From positions 159,378 through 223,377 of the forward strand of contig NZ_JBDKWZ010000012.1 in NCBI RefSeq assembly GCF_039710355.1: DNA of 64,000 bases, read 5' to 3'. The position numbers and the translations under genes were made by a program. The stretch comes from Rapidithrix thailandica. GTDB lineage: Bacteria > Bacteroidota > Bacteroidia > Cytophagales > Flammeovirgaceae. The stretch's first letter is position 1. Each line of letters starts with the position of its first letter. Below are positions 18,019 to 25,992 of this stretch, in pieces. A model generated the notes under the pieces. The model did not search any database and had not been told where the DNA came from. It saw only the letters and a program-made list of their open reading frames with translations.

Positions 18019-18627
18019 GTGAGCCTGAATTCAACTTCATTAGTCGAAAAAGCCTGTCAAGGAAACCAAGCCGCTTTTAATAAGCTGGTGAATTTATGGT
18101 ATCAACGGGTGTATAACTTTTGCTTCAATTATTTCTCTGACCATGACCGGGCAATGGAAGCAACGCAAAAAACATTTATTGCCCTGCACCAACACCTGCC
18201 GTCCTTGCAAAAACCCAACTTATTCAAAAGTTGGTTGTACCGGATCGCTATTAATTTTTGTCACGAGGAAGAACGGAAGCAAAAGCGTAGAGGCTGGTTC
18301 TTCTGGAACACTACGGAAAAATCCGGAGAAGGAAAAACCAACACTTCCTGGACGAGCACATTGCCTAATCCGGAGGAGGCATTACAACAACAAGAGTTGG
18401 CAAGCCTTCTGGCAAAAGCATTGAAGAGCTTGCCGGAAGAACAACGGGTAGTGGTAATCATGAAAGAATATGAAGGCTTAAAGTTTAAAGAAATTGCAGA
18501 GGTCTTAAAAATGTCTGAAAACACGGTAAAATCCCGGATGTACTACGGCTTGAAGGCTCTGAGAAAAATTTTGGAAAAATGGAATATTCACCAAGAAAAT
18601 ATTGACTATGGCGCGCAAACCCGATGA
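18019..18627 (+). CDS. ECF-type RNA polymerase sigma factor
   Basis: The protein has 202 residues. The start is a GTG at 18019; a nearby upstream ATG is followed at once by a stop. Region 2 is seen in LWYQRVYNFCFNYFSDHDRAMEATQKTFIALHQHL (cut here as the core-binding helix and DRAMEATQKTF), and region 4 in LPEEQRVVVIMKEYEGLKFKEIAEVLKMSENTVKSRM as a helix-turn-helix. It has the two domains typical of ECF sigmas and nothing else. Its 3' end overlaps the following gene by 20 bases, and that gene has an anti-sigma layout. The trigger and regulon are unknown. Confidence 0.9.
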   Translation: MSLNSTSLVEKACQGNQAAFNKLVNLWYQRVYNFCFNYFSDHDRAMEATQKTFIALHQHLPSLQKPNLFKSWLYRIAINFCHEEERKQKRRGWFFWNTTEKSGEGKTNTSWTSTLPNPEEALQQQELASLLAKALKSLPEEQRVVVIMKEYEGLKFKEIAEVLKMSENTVKSRMYYGLKALRKILEKWNIHQENIDYGAQTR

Positions 18628-19483
18628 AGCATTGTTGATGGCTTATCTATACGATGAATTGGATAATCCACAAAGAGAAGAGGTGGCTGCGTACTTACAA
18701 GCCCACCCGGAAGTTGCTGAGGAGTTAAACCGACTAAACGAAACTCGCCAGTGGTTGCAAAAGGCTCCCATACATACTCCCAAAGAGCCTTTTGTTGTCA
18801 CAGGAGAGACAAGTGCCTTTACCACTTCCAACCGGGTTTCCCACCGGGTCTCCAACCGGGTCAAAAACGCCCGATTATGGCAATGGTGGGCCAGTGTGGC
18901 CGCTGCTTTGTTGGTCATGTTAATTGCGGGTATCTGGTCAAACGTGCGAGTTTCCTGGAAAGCCAAATCATTGATGATCAGCTTTGCCGATGTACCGGAA
19001 CCCGTAGCCGCATCGATTAATATTTTGGAACTTCTTCAAAAACCGGAGGCCGAAAAATACATTCAAAACGAAGTGGTAAAAGTAGTATATGCCGAAAATG
19101 ACAGTCTGAAACAAGAATTAAACCGACTGGAACAATTGGTCGCAAACCGGCAAGTGGCCCCTTCCGGCCCAACCAAAATCATCAAAGAAGAGGTGGATAT
19201 GCGTAAAATCGAAGACTTGATCAAAAATTCCCAGAAAGAAAATTACCGCTTTATCCTCGGCCTGGTAGAAGCCAGCAACCAAAAACAACGTGAAAATATG
19301 GTGCAACTGACCGAACAGTTGATAAAGAAAATACACAGTCAACGCAAGGACGATTTGGATGCCATTCAAACGGCATATAACAACCTGTTGTTTTCCACCA
19401 ATACTCGTCAAGAGGAAACCGACTTGATTTTAAGCCAATTGATTTCTCAAATGAATTATAAAGAACACAATGGATATGAATAA
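18608..19483 (+). CDS. Membrane-spanning anti-sigma factor with periplasmic coiled coil
   Basis: The protein has 291 residues from the ATG at 18608; a TTG two codons earlier is less likely. The cytoplasmic N-terminus (about 1-75) has the ALLMAYLYDELDNPQREEVAAYL helix pair of anti-sigma domains but no HxxxCxxC zinc motif. It is followed by one transmembrane helix (LWQWWASVAAALLVMLIAGIW, about 92-112) and a long periplasmic region with coiled-coil heptads (about 160-290). This is the layout of a sigma sequestering protein that senses an envelope signal. It overlaps the sigma gene by 20 bases and the next gene by 14, so the three are translationally coupled. Confidence 0.8.
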   Translation: MARKPDEALLMAYLYDELDNPQREEVAAYLQAHPEVAEELNRLNETRQWLQKAPIHTPKEPFVVTGETSAFTTSNRVSHRVSNRVKNARLWQWWASVAAALLVMLIAGIWSNVRVSWKAKSLMISFADVPEPVAASINILELLQKPEAEKYIQNEVVKVVYAENDSLKQELNRLEQLVANRQVAPSGPTKIIKEEVDMRKIEDLIKNSQKENYRFILGLVEASNQKQRENMVQLTEQLIKKIHSQRKDDLDAIQTAYNNLLFSTNTRQEETDLILSQLISQMNYKEHNGYE

Positions 19484-20837
19484 AGTAATGCTACTGATTG
19501 GGCTGCTTTTCTTAGGAAGCGGCAGCCTGCAAGCGACTCATGTGAACGCAAACCGCTTGGATGTATCACAAAACATCTACGGACAAGACGGGGATTATGA
19601 CAAAGAAAAAATGGCCCGTGATTTAAAAATCATGGAAAAAATCCTGGATGAATTATTTGCGGCAGAAGCGGCTCCCTTAAAAAGCTTGAAAATTACCGGT
19701 AATCGCACACATGCCTCTTATCACCCGGGTTTCGGAGTGGTGTTTTACACACCTAACTTTACCAACACAAACTGGAAGCCTGCCATCGCATTTTATGAAG
19801 CCCAACTACGAAAAGAGGCCACCAAACAGCGATTGGATGCGCGCAAAAGAGAACTAAAAGCCCGCAAAGAAAAGTGGAAGGAAAAAAGGAAAATGGCAAA
19901 GCGAACGCTTGAAAATGATTCTGTTGAAGTTGATGAAGACATTGATATAGAAATAGAAACCATCATCAATGATGCCCTGGCTGAAATTCCCGAACAGATC
20001 GAAATCAATATCCCTCATATCTCTTTCAATACTTTGGACCACAACAACCTCAATATCGACAGCTTGTTGGAAGTGCATAATGAGATGGTCCATTCGATCA
20101 TGTCGCGCTTTCTATCCCAATACGGGGACCTGGCATCGGAACTCAAAGAGAATGAAAAAATCCTGGTGGTATACGAAGACAAAAACAACGCAAGCTCCTA
20201 CCATACTTCTTTCTCCGACAAACAAGCCAAATTTTTAAAAATCTCGGCTGTGGTAGACAAGAAGTCGGTTGTTCATTTGAAAAGAGGCCGCCTGTCACCA
20301 CAAGAATTTGAACAGAAAATAACATGGAGTGCATTGGATGCAAATACCAAACAAAATATCGACTTACAAGTATTTTCCAAAGTATTGCAAGAAATTGTCA
20401 AAGAAAACAATTCCAACAATGAATACAAGGTGATATTCAGCAACACGCCTAATATTTCGTTCAATCAAATCGATGGGCTTGGGGTCATTTATACCCTTGA
20501 TTATTCGGAGATGCCTTTCTGGGTCAATATGGAAAGACATGAACAGATTGTCATCCGGACAGACCCTTCGGTAAGGGAAGAGGAAGCTGAACGCAAAATG
20601 GAATGGTACCATCATCTCAACAAAGAGATCAAACAGACAATGATTGAATACGGCCGCACTTTACAAAGTTTGAAGGATACCGATATGTTGATTATCAATG
20701 TAAGTCTCCCTCAATGCAATTGTGATATGCCTTCCGACTTGCAATTAAGCCTCAAATATTCCGTACTGACCCGGTATGACCAACGCAAAATCGACCTGGA
20801 TGATGCCTTGGAAGAAATTATCGAAAACGAATATTAA
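19470..20837 (+). CDS. Exported protein of unknown function in the sigma triad
   Basis: The protein has 455 residues, beginning MDMNKVMLLIGLLFLGSGSLQA; translation may start at the first ATG or two codons later. The signal peptide predicts export. The mature part has a charged segment (about 110-170) full of Lys/Arg then Asp/Glu, with no lipobox. It contains several paralogue-like blocks: YHPGFGVVFYTPNF near 90, EKILVVYEDK near 230, EYKVIFSNTPNISFNQIDGLGVIYTLDY near 315-345, DMLIINVSLPQCNCDMPSDLQLSLKY near 410-435. No known domain is recognised. The tight overlap makes it a likely signal-sensing partner or effector of the sigma/anti-sigma pair. Confidence 0.78.
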   Translation: MDMNKVMLLIGLLFLGSGSLQATHVNANRLDVSQNIYGQDGDYDKEKMARDLKIMEKILDELFAAEAAPLKSLKITGNRTHASYHPGFGVVFYTPNFTNTNWKPAIAFYEAQLRKEATKQRLDARKRELKARKEKWKEKRKMAKRTLENDSVEVDEDIDIEIETIINDALAEIPEQIEINIPHISFNTLDHNNLNIDSLLEVHNEMVHSIMSRFLSQYGDLASELKENEKILVVYEDKNNASSYHTSFSDKQAKFLKISAVVDKKSVVHLKRGRLSPQEFEQKITWSALDANTKQNIDLQVFSKVLQEIVKENNSNNEYKVIFSNTPNISFNQIDGLGVIYTLDYSEMPFWVNMERHEQIVIRTDPSVREEEAERKMEWYHHLNKEIKQTMIEYGRTLQSLKDTDMLIINVSLPQCNCDMPSDLQLSLKYSVLTRYDQRKIDLDDALEEIIENEY

Positions 20838-20856
20838 ACACTCTCCAATAAACACC

Positions 20857-20891
20857 AAACCTTCCAGGCTTTTGACAAACCCGGAAGGTTT
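20857..20891 (+). terminator. Terminator of the sigma triad operon
   Basis: Arms AAACCTTCC and GGAAGGTTT are followed by TTTT, starting about 20 bases after the third gene's stop codon. Confidence 0.75.
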
Positions 20892-20921
20892 TTTATGTAT
20901 AAACAAGCTGACTTTTAGGAG

Positions 20922-21530
20922 TTATTGAGCCTTTTTAAAATTCTCATTGGCTTGCTCCCAGTTGATCACACTCCAGAAAGCATTGATATAATCAGGGCGT
21001 TTGTTTTGGTATTTTAAATAGTAGGCATGTTCCCATACATCCAATCCTAACACCGGGGTTCCTTTCACCTCCGCTACATCCATCAAAGGATTGTCTTGGT
21101 TAGGCGTGGAAGTCACTACCAGTTTGCCGTTTTCATCTACAATTAACCAAGCCCAACCAGATCCAAATCGGGTAGCAGCGGCATTGTTAAACGCTTCTTT
21201 CAGAGCATCAAAAGAACCGAAAGTACTTTCAATAGCTTTCCCTAACTCTCCTGTAGGCGCTCCCCCACCCTCAGGCGATAACAAAGACCAAAAGAAAGTG
21301 TGGTTGTAATGTCCACCGCCATTGTTGCGAACAGCTCCCGAAAGTTGTGATACTTGCTTCATCAAGTCTTCCAAAGGAGCCTCAGCCGCCTCCGTGCCTT
21401 CTACCGCGCCATTCAGTTTGGTAACATACGCTTGGTGGTGTTTACTGTGATGAATTTCCATGGTTTGTGCATCGATATGCGGTTCCAATGCATCATAGGT
21501 ATACGATAATTTTGGCAATTGAAATGACAT
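20922..21530 (-). CDS. Superoxide dismutase (Fe/Mn family)
   Basis: The protein has 202 residues, the normal length for a bacterial Fe/Mn SOD. The four metal ligands are visible: His27 (MEIHHSKHHQAY), His77 (GGGHYNHTFFW), and Asp164 and His168 (DVWEHAYYLKY). Tyr35 and Gly-rich second-sphere residues match the family. There is no signal peptide, so the enzyme acts in the cytoplasm, converting superoxide to hydrogen peroxide and oxygen. Fe versus Mn use cannot be settled by eye. It is transcribed divergently from a SufR-like regulator, separated by 160 bases that carry a good promoter for sod. Confidence 0.96.
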   Translation of the reverse strand: MSFQLPKLSYTYDALEPHIDAQTMEIHHSKHHQAYVTKLNGAVEGTEAAEAPLEDLMKQVSQLSGAVRNNGGGHYNHTFFWSLLSPEGGGAPTGELGKAIESTFGSFDALKEAFNNAAATRFGSGWAWLIVDENGKLVVTSTPNQDNPLMDVAEVKGTPVLGLDVWEHAYYLKYQNKRPDYINAFWSVINWEQANENFKKAQ

Positions 21531-21614
21531 TGTTTTATTTTTTTAGTGAATAAATAATTTTAGTATACTTGAATCAAGGATCCTTTTTTCGCTATTTGTT
21601 ATATAAGTACGAAG

Positions 21615-21644
21615 CAAAGTTAGTAACTTAGTTAATATAACAAG
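21615..21644 (-). promoter_or_regulatory. Promoter of the superoxide dismutase gene
   Basis: The -7 element TAACTTTG lies at 21622-21615 on the minus strand and a CTTG -33-like element lies 18 bases upstream at 21644-21641. Transcription would start about 79 bases before the ATG. The region overlaps the control region of the divergent regulator. Confidence 0.5.
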
Positions 21645-21690
21645 CATTTACTTGGTATATTATTTATTGATCTTGTGATAGATTTCAATT

Positions 21691-22314
21691 ATGACGGATA
21701 ATAAACTTTTATTCTTATTAAAAACCCGTGGCGCATTTACGGCAGAGCAAGTTGCCAAAGAATTGAAAATAACCAAAGAAGGAGCCCGGCAGAAGCTACT
21801 GAAACTGATCGAACAAGATTTGGTAAAAGCCATTTCCGAGTCCAAGGGGGTGGGACGCCCGAAACAGTATTATGTATTAACGGCCTTGGGGCATCAGCAA
21901 TTTCCCGACACTCATGCAGAGCTCACTGCCCAACTACTCAAAACCATAGAACAAGTATTGGGTGAAAATGCCTTAAATGCCATTATCAATGCCCGGGGCA
22001 CTGCTGCCGACCTGAAGTATTCCAAACAACTACAACAAGCCCATTCTCTGGAAGACAAACTGGATCAATTAGCCAAAATTCGTACGGAAGAGGGCTATAT
22101 GGCTGAATGGAGCAAAGAAGACCGCAATTACTTATTCGTTGAAAACCACTGTCCGATCTGTATTGCAGCCTCTCAATGCCAAGGCTTTTGTCAAACTAAA
22201 ATCAACACTTTCCGGAATGTATTGGGCAGTACCGTATCCATCGAAAGAATAGAACATATCCTGTTAGGTGCCAGAAGATGTGCTTACAGAATCACTCCTC
22301 AACCCTCCTCCTAA
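21691..22314 (+). CDS. SufR-like winged-helix iron-sulfur transcriptional regulator
   Basis: The protein has 207 residues. The N-terminus is a winged helix-turn-helix (TAEQVAKELKITKEGARQKLLKL, then the wing GVGRPKQYYVLT). The C-terminus has the Fe-S ligand pattern of SufR: Cys in ENHCPI, Cys in CQGFCQ twelve residues on, and Cys in the closing GARRCAYRI. Two further Cys lie between (CIAAS, QC). SufR proteins bind a 4Fe-4S cluster and repress suf or redox genes until the cluster is lost. Here it is divergent from superoxide dismutase, which suggests that it senses iron or oxidative stress and controls sod, itself or both. Confidence 0.82.
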   Translation: MTDNKLLFLLKTRGAFTAEQVAKELKITKEGARQKLLKLIEQDLVKAISESKGVGRPKQYYVLTALGHQQFPDTHAELTAQLLKTIEQVLGENALNAIINARGTAADLKYSKQLQQAHSLEDKLDQLAKIRTEEGYMAEWSKEDRNYLFVENHCPICIAASQCQGFCQTKINTFRNVLGSTVSIERIEHILLGARRCAYRITPQPSS

Positions 22315-22346
22315 AAGCGCTCAAAACTATCAACCATACTTATACT

Positions 22347-22544
22347 ATGTCCCCCACAAAACCAGACTTTTCAGAGGATTGGCCTCAACGGATAGGGTTT
22401 GCCTCGACAAAGGGGCTGTTCATTCTTTTAAGAGAACGTATTTTGAACACCGTCAAGAGAGCGTACAATTCGACAAAGCCTTATTCACTCCACCTTTGGC
22501 AAATGGGCATCTGTTTACTAGCTTTATATACATTAGATAAATAA
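22347..22544 (+). CDS. Possible small protein, 65 residues, low confidence
   Basis: An ATG at 22347 opens a 65-codon frame ending at 22544, between the SufR-like regulator and the serine hydrolase. It reads MSPTKPDFSEDWPQRIG, followed by a basic middle (LRERILNTVKRAYN) and a hydrophobic end (LWQMGICLLALYTLD). A second overlapping frame also stays open, so coding is uncertain. No family is recognised. Confidence 0.3.
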   Translation: MSPTKPDFSEDWPQRIGFASTKGLFILLRERILNTVKRAYNSTKPYSLHLWQMGICLLALYTLDK

Positions 22545-22580
22545 AAAATCCCGATTATCCAGTACACTACTGTATAGTAT

Positions 22581-23510
22581 ATGAAAGCACTCCTCTATTT
22601 CTGCCTCTTTTTTAGCGGAACCGTAGTCGCCCAAAACACAAAAGTTCCTTCTTACTATCAAGTGAATAAGGCCCTTTGTAAAAAAATACAAGATCTTGTA
22701 ACGGAATTAGCCTTGGACCGGGAGTTTCCGGTGGGCGAAGACGGTATGGAACAAATTTCACTGGCAGTCATCCGCATCCCACAAAAGGGACGTCCGCAAA
22801 TTGCGGGGTTCCGCTATGAAAATTTCATTTACCCTGCTTCTGTGTACAAAATGTATGTGGCAGCCGAAGTGCTCCGGCAAGTGTATGAAGGGAAGTATTC
22901 CCTAACAAGTCCTTATATTGTACGCTCTCCTAACGATGTGGATAAAAACAAAGAAATTCCCTTTGATCCCAGGCCGCTGCTCCAAGATGGGGATACCGTA
23001 ACGATCAACTACCTTTTGGACTTGATGATCACCCGGAGTGATAATTCGGCAGCCAATTGCCTGATTGACCTCGTCCAAAGAAAACCTATCAATGCTCTGA
23101 TGCACCGCTATCATTGGGAAGGAAGCGAAGTAACCCGGAAATTCCTGAATCGTAAATTTGAAGATGCCGAATATCAAACAATACGGGGAACGGAAACCAG
23201 CGCCCTGCATGCGGCTGATTTTATGTATTTGCTTGAAACCAGGCAATTAGTAAACCCTTGGGTAAGCATGCAGATGAAGGCCCTCTTGGCCCGTCAATTG
23301 GACAAATCAAAACTGGCTAGCGGCTTCCCGAAAGAAGTGTTGTTCTCTCATAAAACCGGTTGGTTTTCTACCTGGACCCATGATGTAGGCATTGTAGAAG
23401 ACGGCCAAACTACCTATATCCTCTCTTGCTTTTTACCCTTACCGGAAGAAGAAGCCCGGCCGAAACTCAAGGCATTGGCCAAACGGATACATGCTTTTAT
23501 GAAGGGTTGA
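22581..23510 (+). CDS. Class A beta-lactamase-like serine hydrolase, exported
   Basis: The protein has 309 residues with a signal peptide (MKALLYFCLFFSGTVVAQ). It has the penicillin-recognising motifs in order: SxxK as S87-V-Y-K90 in YPASVYKMY, SDN at 153-155 in ITRSDNSAAN, and KTG at 258-260 in SHKTGW. It also has a class-A-like TETSALHAADFMYLLE helix. In classical class A enzymes a Glu in an ExxLN motif (Glu166) activates water for deacylation; here the corresponding region is VTRKFLNRKF with no Glu in that place. It may therefore be a DD-peptidase or other serine hydrolase rather than an efficient beta-lactamase. Nearest neighbours do not clarify its substrate. Confidence 0.85.
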   Translation: MKALLYFCLFFSGTVVAQNTKVPSYYQVNKALCKKIQDLVTELALDREFPVGEDGMEQISLAVIRIPQKGRPQIAGFRYENFIYPASVYKMYVAAEVLRQVYEGKYSLTSPYIVRSPNDVDKNKEIPFDPRPLLQDGDTVTINYLLDLMITRSDNSAANCLIDLVQRKPINALMHRYHWEGSEVTRKFLNRKFEDAEYQTIRGTETSALHAADFMYLLETRQLVNPWVSMQMKALLARQLDKSKLASGFPKEVLFSHKTGWFSTWTHDVGIVEDGQTTYILSCFLPLPEEEARPKLKALAKRIHAFMKG

Positions 23511-23544
23511 GGGATTGAGGGGATTGAAGGATTGAGGGGTTGAA
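23503..23544 (+). repeat. G-rich direct-repeat array at the end of the serine hydrolase gene
   Basis: Imperfect tandem copies of a roughly ten-base unit, GGATTGAAGG or GGATTGAGGG, begin at the last codons of the hydrolase gene and run past its stop codon. A related array is found at 25951-25983. Confidence 0.6.
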
Positions 23545-23620
23545 GAGCAGTCAAAACTTTGCTTTTTGCCTTGTTCCCCGCTTGGTGAAGGAATACACTG
23601 GTCTTCTCTTTAAACTTCCC

Positions 23621-23628
23621 TACTTTTG
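23621..23628 (+). promoter_or_regulatory. -7 promoter element of pyrC
   Basis: TACTTTTG fits TAnnTTTG and lies 34 bases before the ATG at 23663. It sits inside the longer upstream-open frame, so it supports 23663 as the true start. Confidence 0.5.
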
Positions 23629-23662
23629 TAAAAGACAAAGTCTTACAAGAAAAGAAATTACT

Positions 23663-25000
23663 ATGAAATCGATACTCATACTCAATGGCACGCTTGTCAA
23701 CGAAGGCAAACAAGAACAAAAGGATCTATTGATCAAAGACGGATTTATCTATAAAATTGACCAAGACTTATCAAGTCAAAAAGCAGAAATCACCATCGAT
23801 GCCGCTGGCAAAATGATCCTTCCGGGTGTCATTGATGACCAGGTGCATTTCCGGGAACCGGGATTAACACATAAAGCAAACATCTACACGGAAGCCAAAG
23901 CAGCCGTAGCCGGAGGGGTCACTACCTTTATGGAAATGCCCAATACCGTACCCAATGCCGTAACGGTCGACTTACTGGAAGATAAATATAAAATTGCTTC
24001 GAAAAGCTCTTTGGCCAATTACTCCTTTTATATGGGAGCCACCAACGACAATGCCGAAGAATTGTTAAAAATCGATCCTCAACACGTATGTGGGGTGAAA
24101 GTTTTTATGGGATCCTCCACCGGTAATATGTTGGTAGACGATGAAAAAGTATTGGAAAAAATCTTTTCCTCGGTAGACATGCTGATTGCTACGCATTGTG
24201 AAAAAGACCCGATGATCAAAGAAAATGCGGAAGCCTACCGCAAACAATACGGAGAGGATATTCCGATCAAATACCATCCTTTGATCCGGAGTGCCGAAGC
24301 TTGTTATGCCTCTTCTTCACAAGCAGTTGCTCTGGCGAAAAAACACGGAGCACGTTTGCATATTTTACATATCTCCACAGCCAAGGAGACAGCGTTATTT
24401 GACAATACATTGCCTTTAGAGCAAAAGAAAATTACTGCCGAAGCTTGTGTCCACCATCTTTGGTTTAGCGATGCCGACTACGATGAGAAAGGCACTTTGA
24501 TCAAATGGAACCCGGCTGTAAAAACGGCAGCGGACCGTGAAGAAATTTTTCAGGCAGTGTTGGATGGCAGAATTGATGTAATTGCTACCGACCATGCTCC
24601 GCATACTTTGGAAGAAAAACAAAATAATTATTTCAAGGCACCTTCCGGCGGACCGTTGATTCAACATTCTTTGTTGGCGATGCTTGATTTCTATCATCAA
24701 GGAAAAATTAGTCTGGAAATGATTGTTGAAAAAATGTGTCATAACCCGGCAAGGCTGTTCCAAATTGATCACAGAGGTTTCCTTCGCGAAGGTTATTGGG
24801 CAGACCTGGCCCTAGTAGATCTTCAAAAACCCACAGAAGTAACCAGAGAATCACTGCATTACAAATGCGGATGGTCTCCTTTTGAAGGACATACGTTTCA
24901 GTCTCGTATCTCACAAGTAATTGTTTCCGGCCACCTGGCCTACTCTTCAGGAAGGTTTGACGAACAAGTGCAAGGAAAAAGACTTCAATTCAAAAGATAA
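23663..25000 (+). CDS. pyrC: Dihydroorotase (Bacteroidota type)
   Basis: The enzyme has 445 residues from the ATG at 23663, the usual length of this class. A longer open frame back to 23540 contains the promoter and is not translated. It closes carbamoyl-aspartate to dihydroorotate in pyrimidine synthesis. The metal site shows DDQVHFREPG near residue 63, KVFMGSSTGNM with the carboxylated Lys, and HILHISTAKE and ATDHAPHT further on. The first His of the usual HxH is Gln (DQVH); I recall the same change in other Bacteroidota dihydroorotases, so it is probably family-typical. The gene stands alone, just upstream of tRNA-His. Confidence 0.92.
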   Translation: MKSILILNGTLVNEGKQEQKDLLIKDGFIYKIDQDLSSQKAEITIDAAGKMILPGVIDDQVHFREPGLTHKANIYTEAKAAVAGGVTTFMEMPNTVPNAVTVDLLEDKYKIASKSSLANYSFYMGATNDNAEELLKIDPQHVCGVKVFMGSSTGNMLVDDEKVLEKIFSSVDMLIATHCEKDPMIKENAEAYRKQYGEDIPIKYHPLIRSAEACYASSSQAVALAKKHGARLHILHISTAKETALFDNTLPLEQKKITAEACVHHLWFSDADYDEKGTLIKWNPAVKTAADREEIFQAVLDGRIDVIATDHAPHTLEEKQNNYFKAPSGGPLIQHSLLAMLDFYHQGKISLEMIVEKMCHNPARLFQIDHRGFLREGYWADLALVDLQKPTEVTRESLHYKCGWSPFEGHTFQSRISQVIVSGHLAYSSGRFDEQVQGKRLQFKR

Positions 25001-25016
25001 TTTTTTCAAAAAAATA

Positions 25017-25047
25017 TTTGGAGAATTAAAATTGCTCGCTATATTTG
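25017..25047 (+). promoter_or_regulatory. Promoter of tRNA-His
   Basis: TTTG at 25017-25020 and TATATTTG at 25040-25047 are 19 bases apart, an almost ideal Bacteroidota -33/-7 pair. Transcription would start near 25054, nine bases before the tRNA. Confidence 0.8.
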
Positions 25048-25062
25048 CACCCACATTCAGAC

Positions 25063-25137
25063 GGCGAATGTAGCTCAGTTGGTTAGAGTAGTGGTTTGTG
25101 GTACCATTGGTCGTGGGTTCGAGTCCCATCATTCGCC
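25063..25137 (+). tRNA. tRNA-His, anticodon GTG
   Basis: A complete cloverleaf can be drawn. An extra G(-1) pairs with C73, the hallmark of tRNA-His, next to an acceptor stem GCGAATG/CATTCGC. The D arm contains AGCTCAGTTGGTTAGAG, the anticodon stem GTGGT/ACCAT holds loop TTGTGGT with anticodon GTG, and the T arm contains GGTTCGAGTCC. No CCA is encoded. A strong promoter lies just upstream. Confidence 0.95.
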
Positions 25138-25177
25138 CTCAAAGCTTTCCAAATACATCTTTTTTGGAATTCCATTC

Positions 25178-25227
25178 TAAGGGTTTTATCAAGAACTTTC
25201 TCTCAGAGAATTTTGATAAAACCCTTA
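25178..25227 (+). terminator. Terminator of tRNA-His, may also serve the convergent SDR gene
   Basis: Long arms TAAGGGTTTTATCAA and TTGATAAAACCCTTA (about 15 pairs) are followed by a run of T residues, about 40 bases after the tRNA. Confidence 0.85.
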
Positions 25228-25249
25228 TTTTTTTGCCCTGCATATTTTC

Positions 25250-25873
25250 TTAATAAGACAAACCCGGAGTTTTCTTCAGATACTGATTCCCGTCCAATTG
25301 TTTTAGCATAAAATCAGCCACATCTGCCCGGGAAATTTTAAGAGTGAGCCCTTTGGCTTTTGTCCCAAACCCATGTTCATACTTACCGGTACGGTCGCCA
25401 TCCGTAAAGGCAGCAGGGCGTACAATGGTCCAATCCAATTGGCTTTGCCGGATATACTTTTCTTGAATTTCATGATCTGCGAATGCCTCTTTTAAGAACA
25501 TTCCAAACATGATATGCTTCCAAAAAAAATTAAGGTTGGCCCAGCTATCGCCCGCCCCCAAAGTTGTTTGACAGATTAACCGTTGCACTTCTAACTGCTC
25601 CATGGCCCGGATGATATTCCGCGTACCTTCTGACCGAATCTTCCCTTTTCTTCCTGCTCCCAGCGCACAGAACACCGCTTCCTGCCCACTGATGGCCCGT
25701 TTGACAGTGGAAAAGTCCAGGACGTCCCCTTGAAACGTTTTGAGCTTAGGATGCTCTATGGACAACTTAGAAGGATTCCTAAGGAAAGCCGTTACTTCGT
25801 ATTCCTGTAATAGTGCTTGTTCTACCAACTGTAGTCCAATGCTTCCCGTTGATCCGAAAATAATGAGTTTCAT
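25250..25873 (-). CDS. NAD(P)H-binding atypical short-chain dehydrogenase
   Basis: The protein has 207 residues from the ATG ending at 25873. The upstream in-frame start at 25897 would lie over the -7 promoter element. It opens with the Rossmann motif MKLIIFGSTGSIGLQLVEQAL. It then has the NAD(P)-contacting AVFCALGAGRKGKIRSEG segment near 75-92, and a WTIVRPAAFTDGDRTGKY segment near 155-172, which together mark the NmrA/TMR-like atypical SDRs. Substrates of this group range from flavins and quinones to regulatory NADP sensing. The chain lacks a clear YxxxK catalytic pair. It lies before an AraC regulator on the same strand, possibly as a unit. Confidence 0.85.
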   Translation of the reverse strand: MKLIIFGSTGSIGLQLVEQALLQEYEVTAFLRNPSKLSIEHPKLKTFQGDVLDFSTVKRAISGQEAVFCALGAGRKGKIRSEGTRNIIRAMEQLEVQRLICQTTLGAGDSWANLNFFWKHIMFGMFLKEAFADHEIQEKYIRQSQLDWTIVRPAAFTDGDRTGKYEHGFGTKAKGLTLKISRADVADFMLKQLDGNQYLKKTPGLSY

Positions 25874-25894
25874 AGTCTTTCTATTTTTTTGAAA

Positions 25895-25902
25895 CAAAGC
25901 TA
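25895..25902 (-). promoter_or_regulatory. -7 promoter element of the SDR gene
   Basis: TAGCTTTG on the minus strand matches TAnnTTTG and lies 21 bases before the SDR ATG at 25873. Confidence 0.45.
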
Positions 25903-25950
25903 GGCTTGCTACAAATGGTTAAATAGAACAAAACCGACAGGCTGCCTCAA

Positions 25951-25983
25951 ATTGAAGGATTGGAGGGGTGAAGGATTGAAGGA
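25951..25983 (+). repeat. Second GGATTGAAGG-type direct-repeat stretch
   Basis: Imperfect copies of ATTGAAGGATTGG and AAGGATTGAAGG lie between the SDR and AraC genes, in the same plus-strand orientation as the array at 23503-23544. Confidence 0.55.
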
Positions 25984-25992
25984 AAAAGGGGG

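Noticed and set aside
23663..25000. Gln for His in the dihydroorotase HxH motif as evidence of inactivity
   Set aside because: As far as I recall, Bacteroidota dihydroorotases share DDQVHFREPG, so it is probably normal for the family. A family alignment would settle it.
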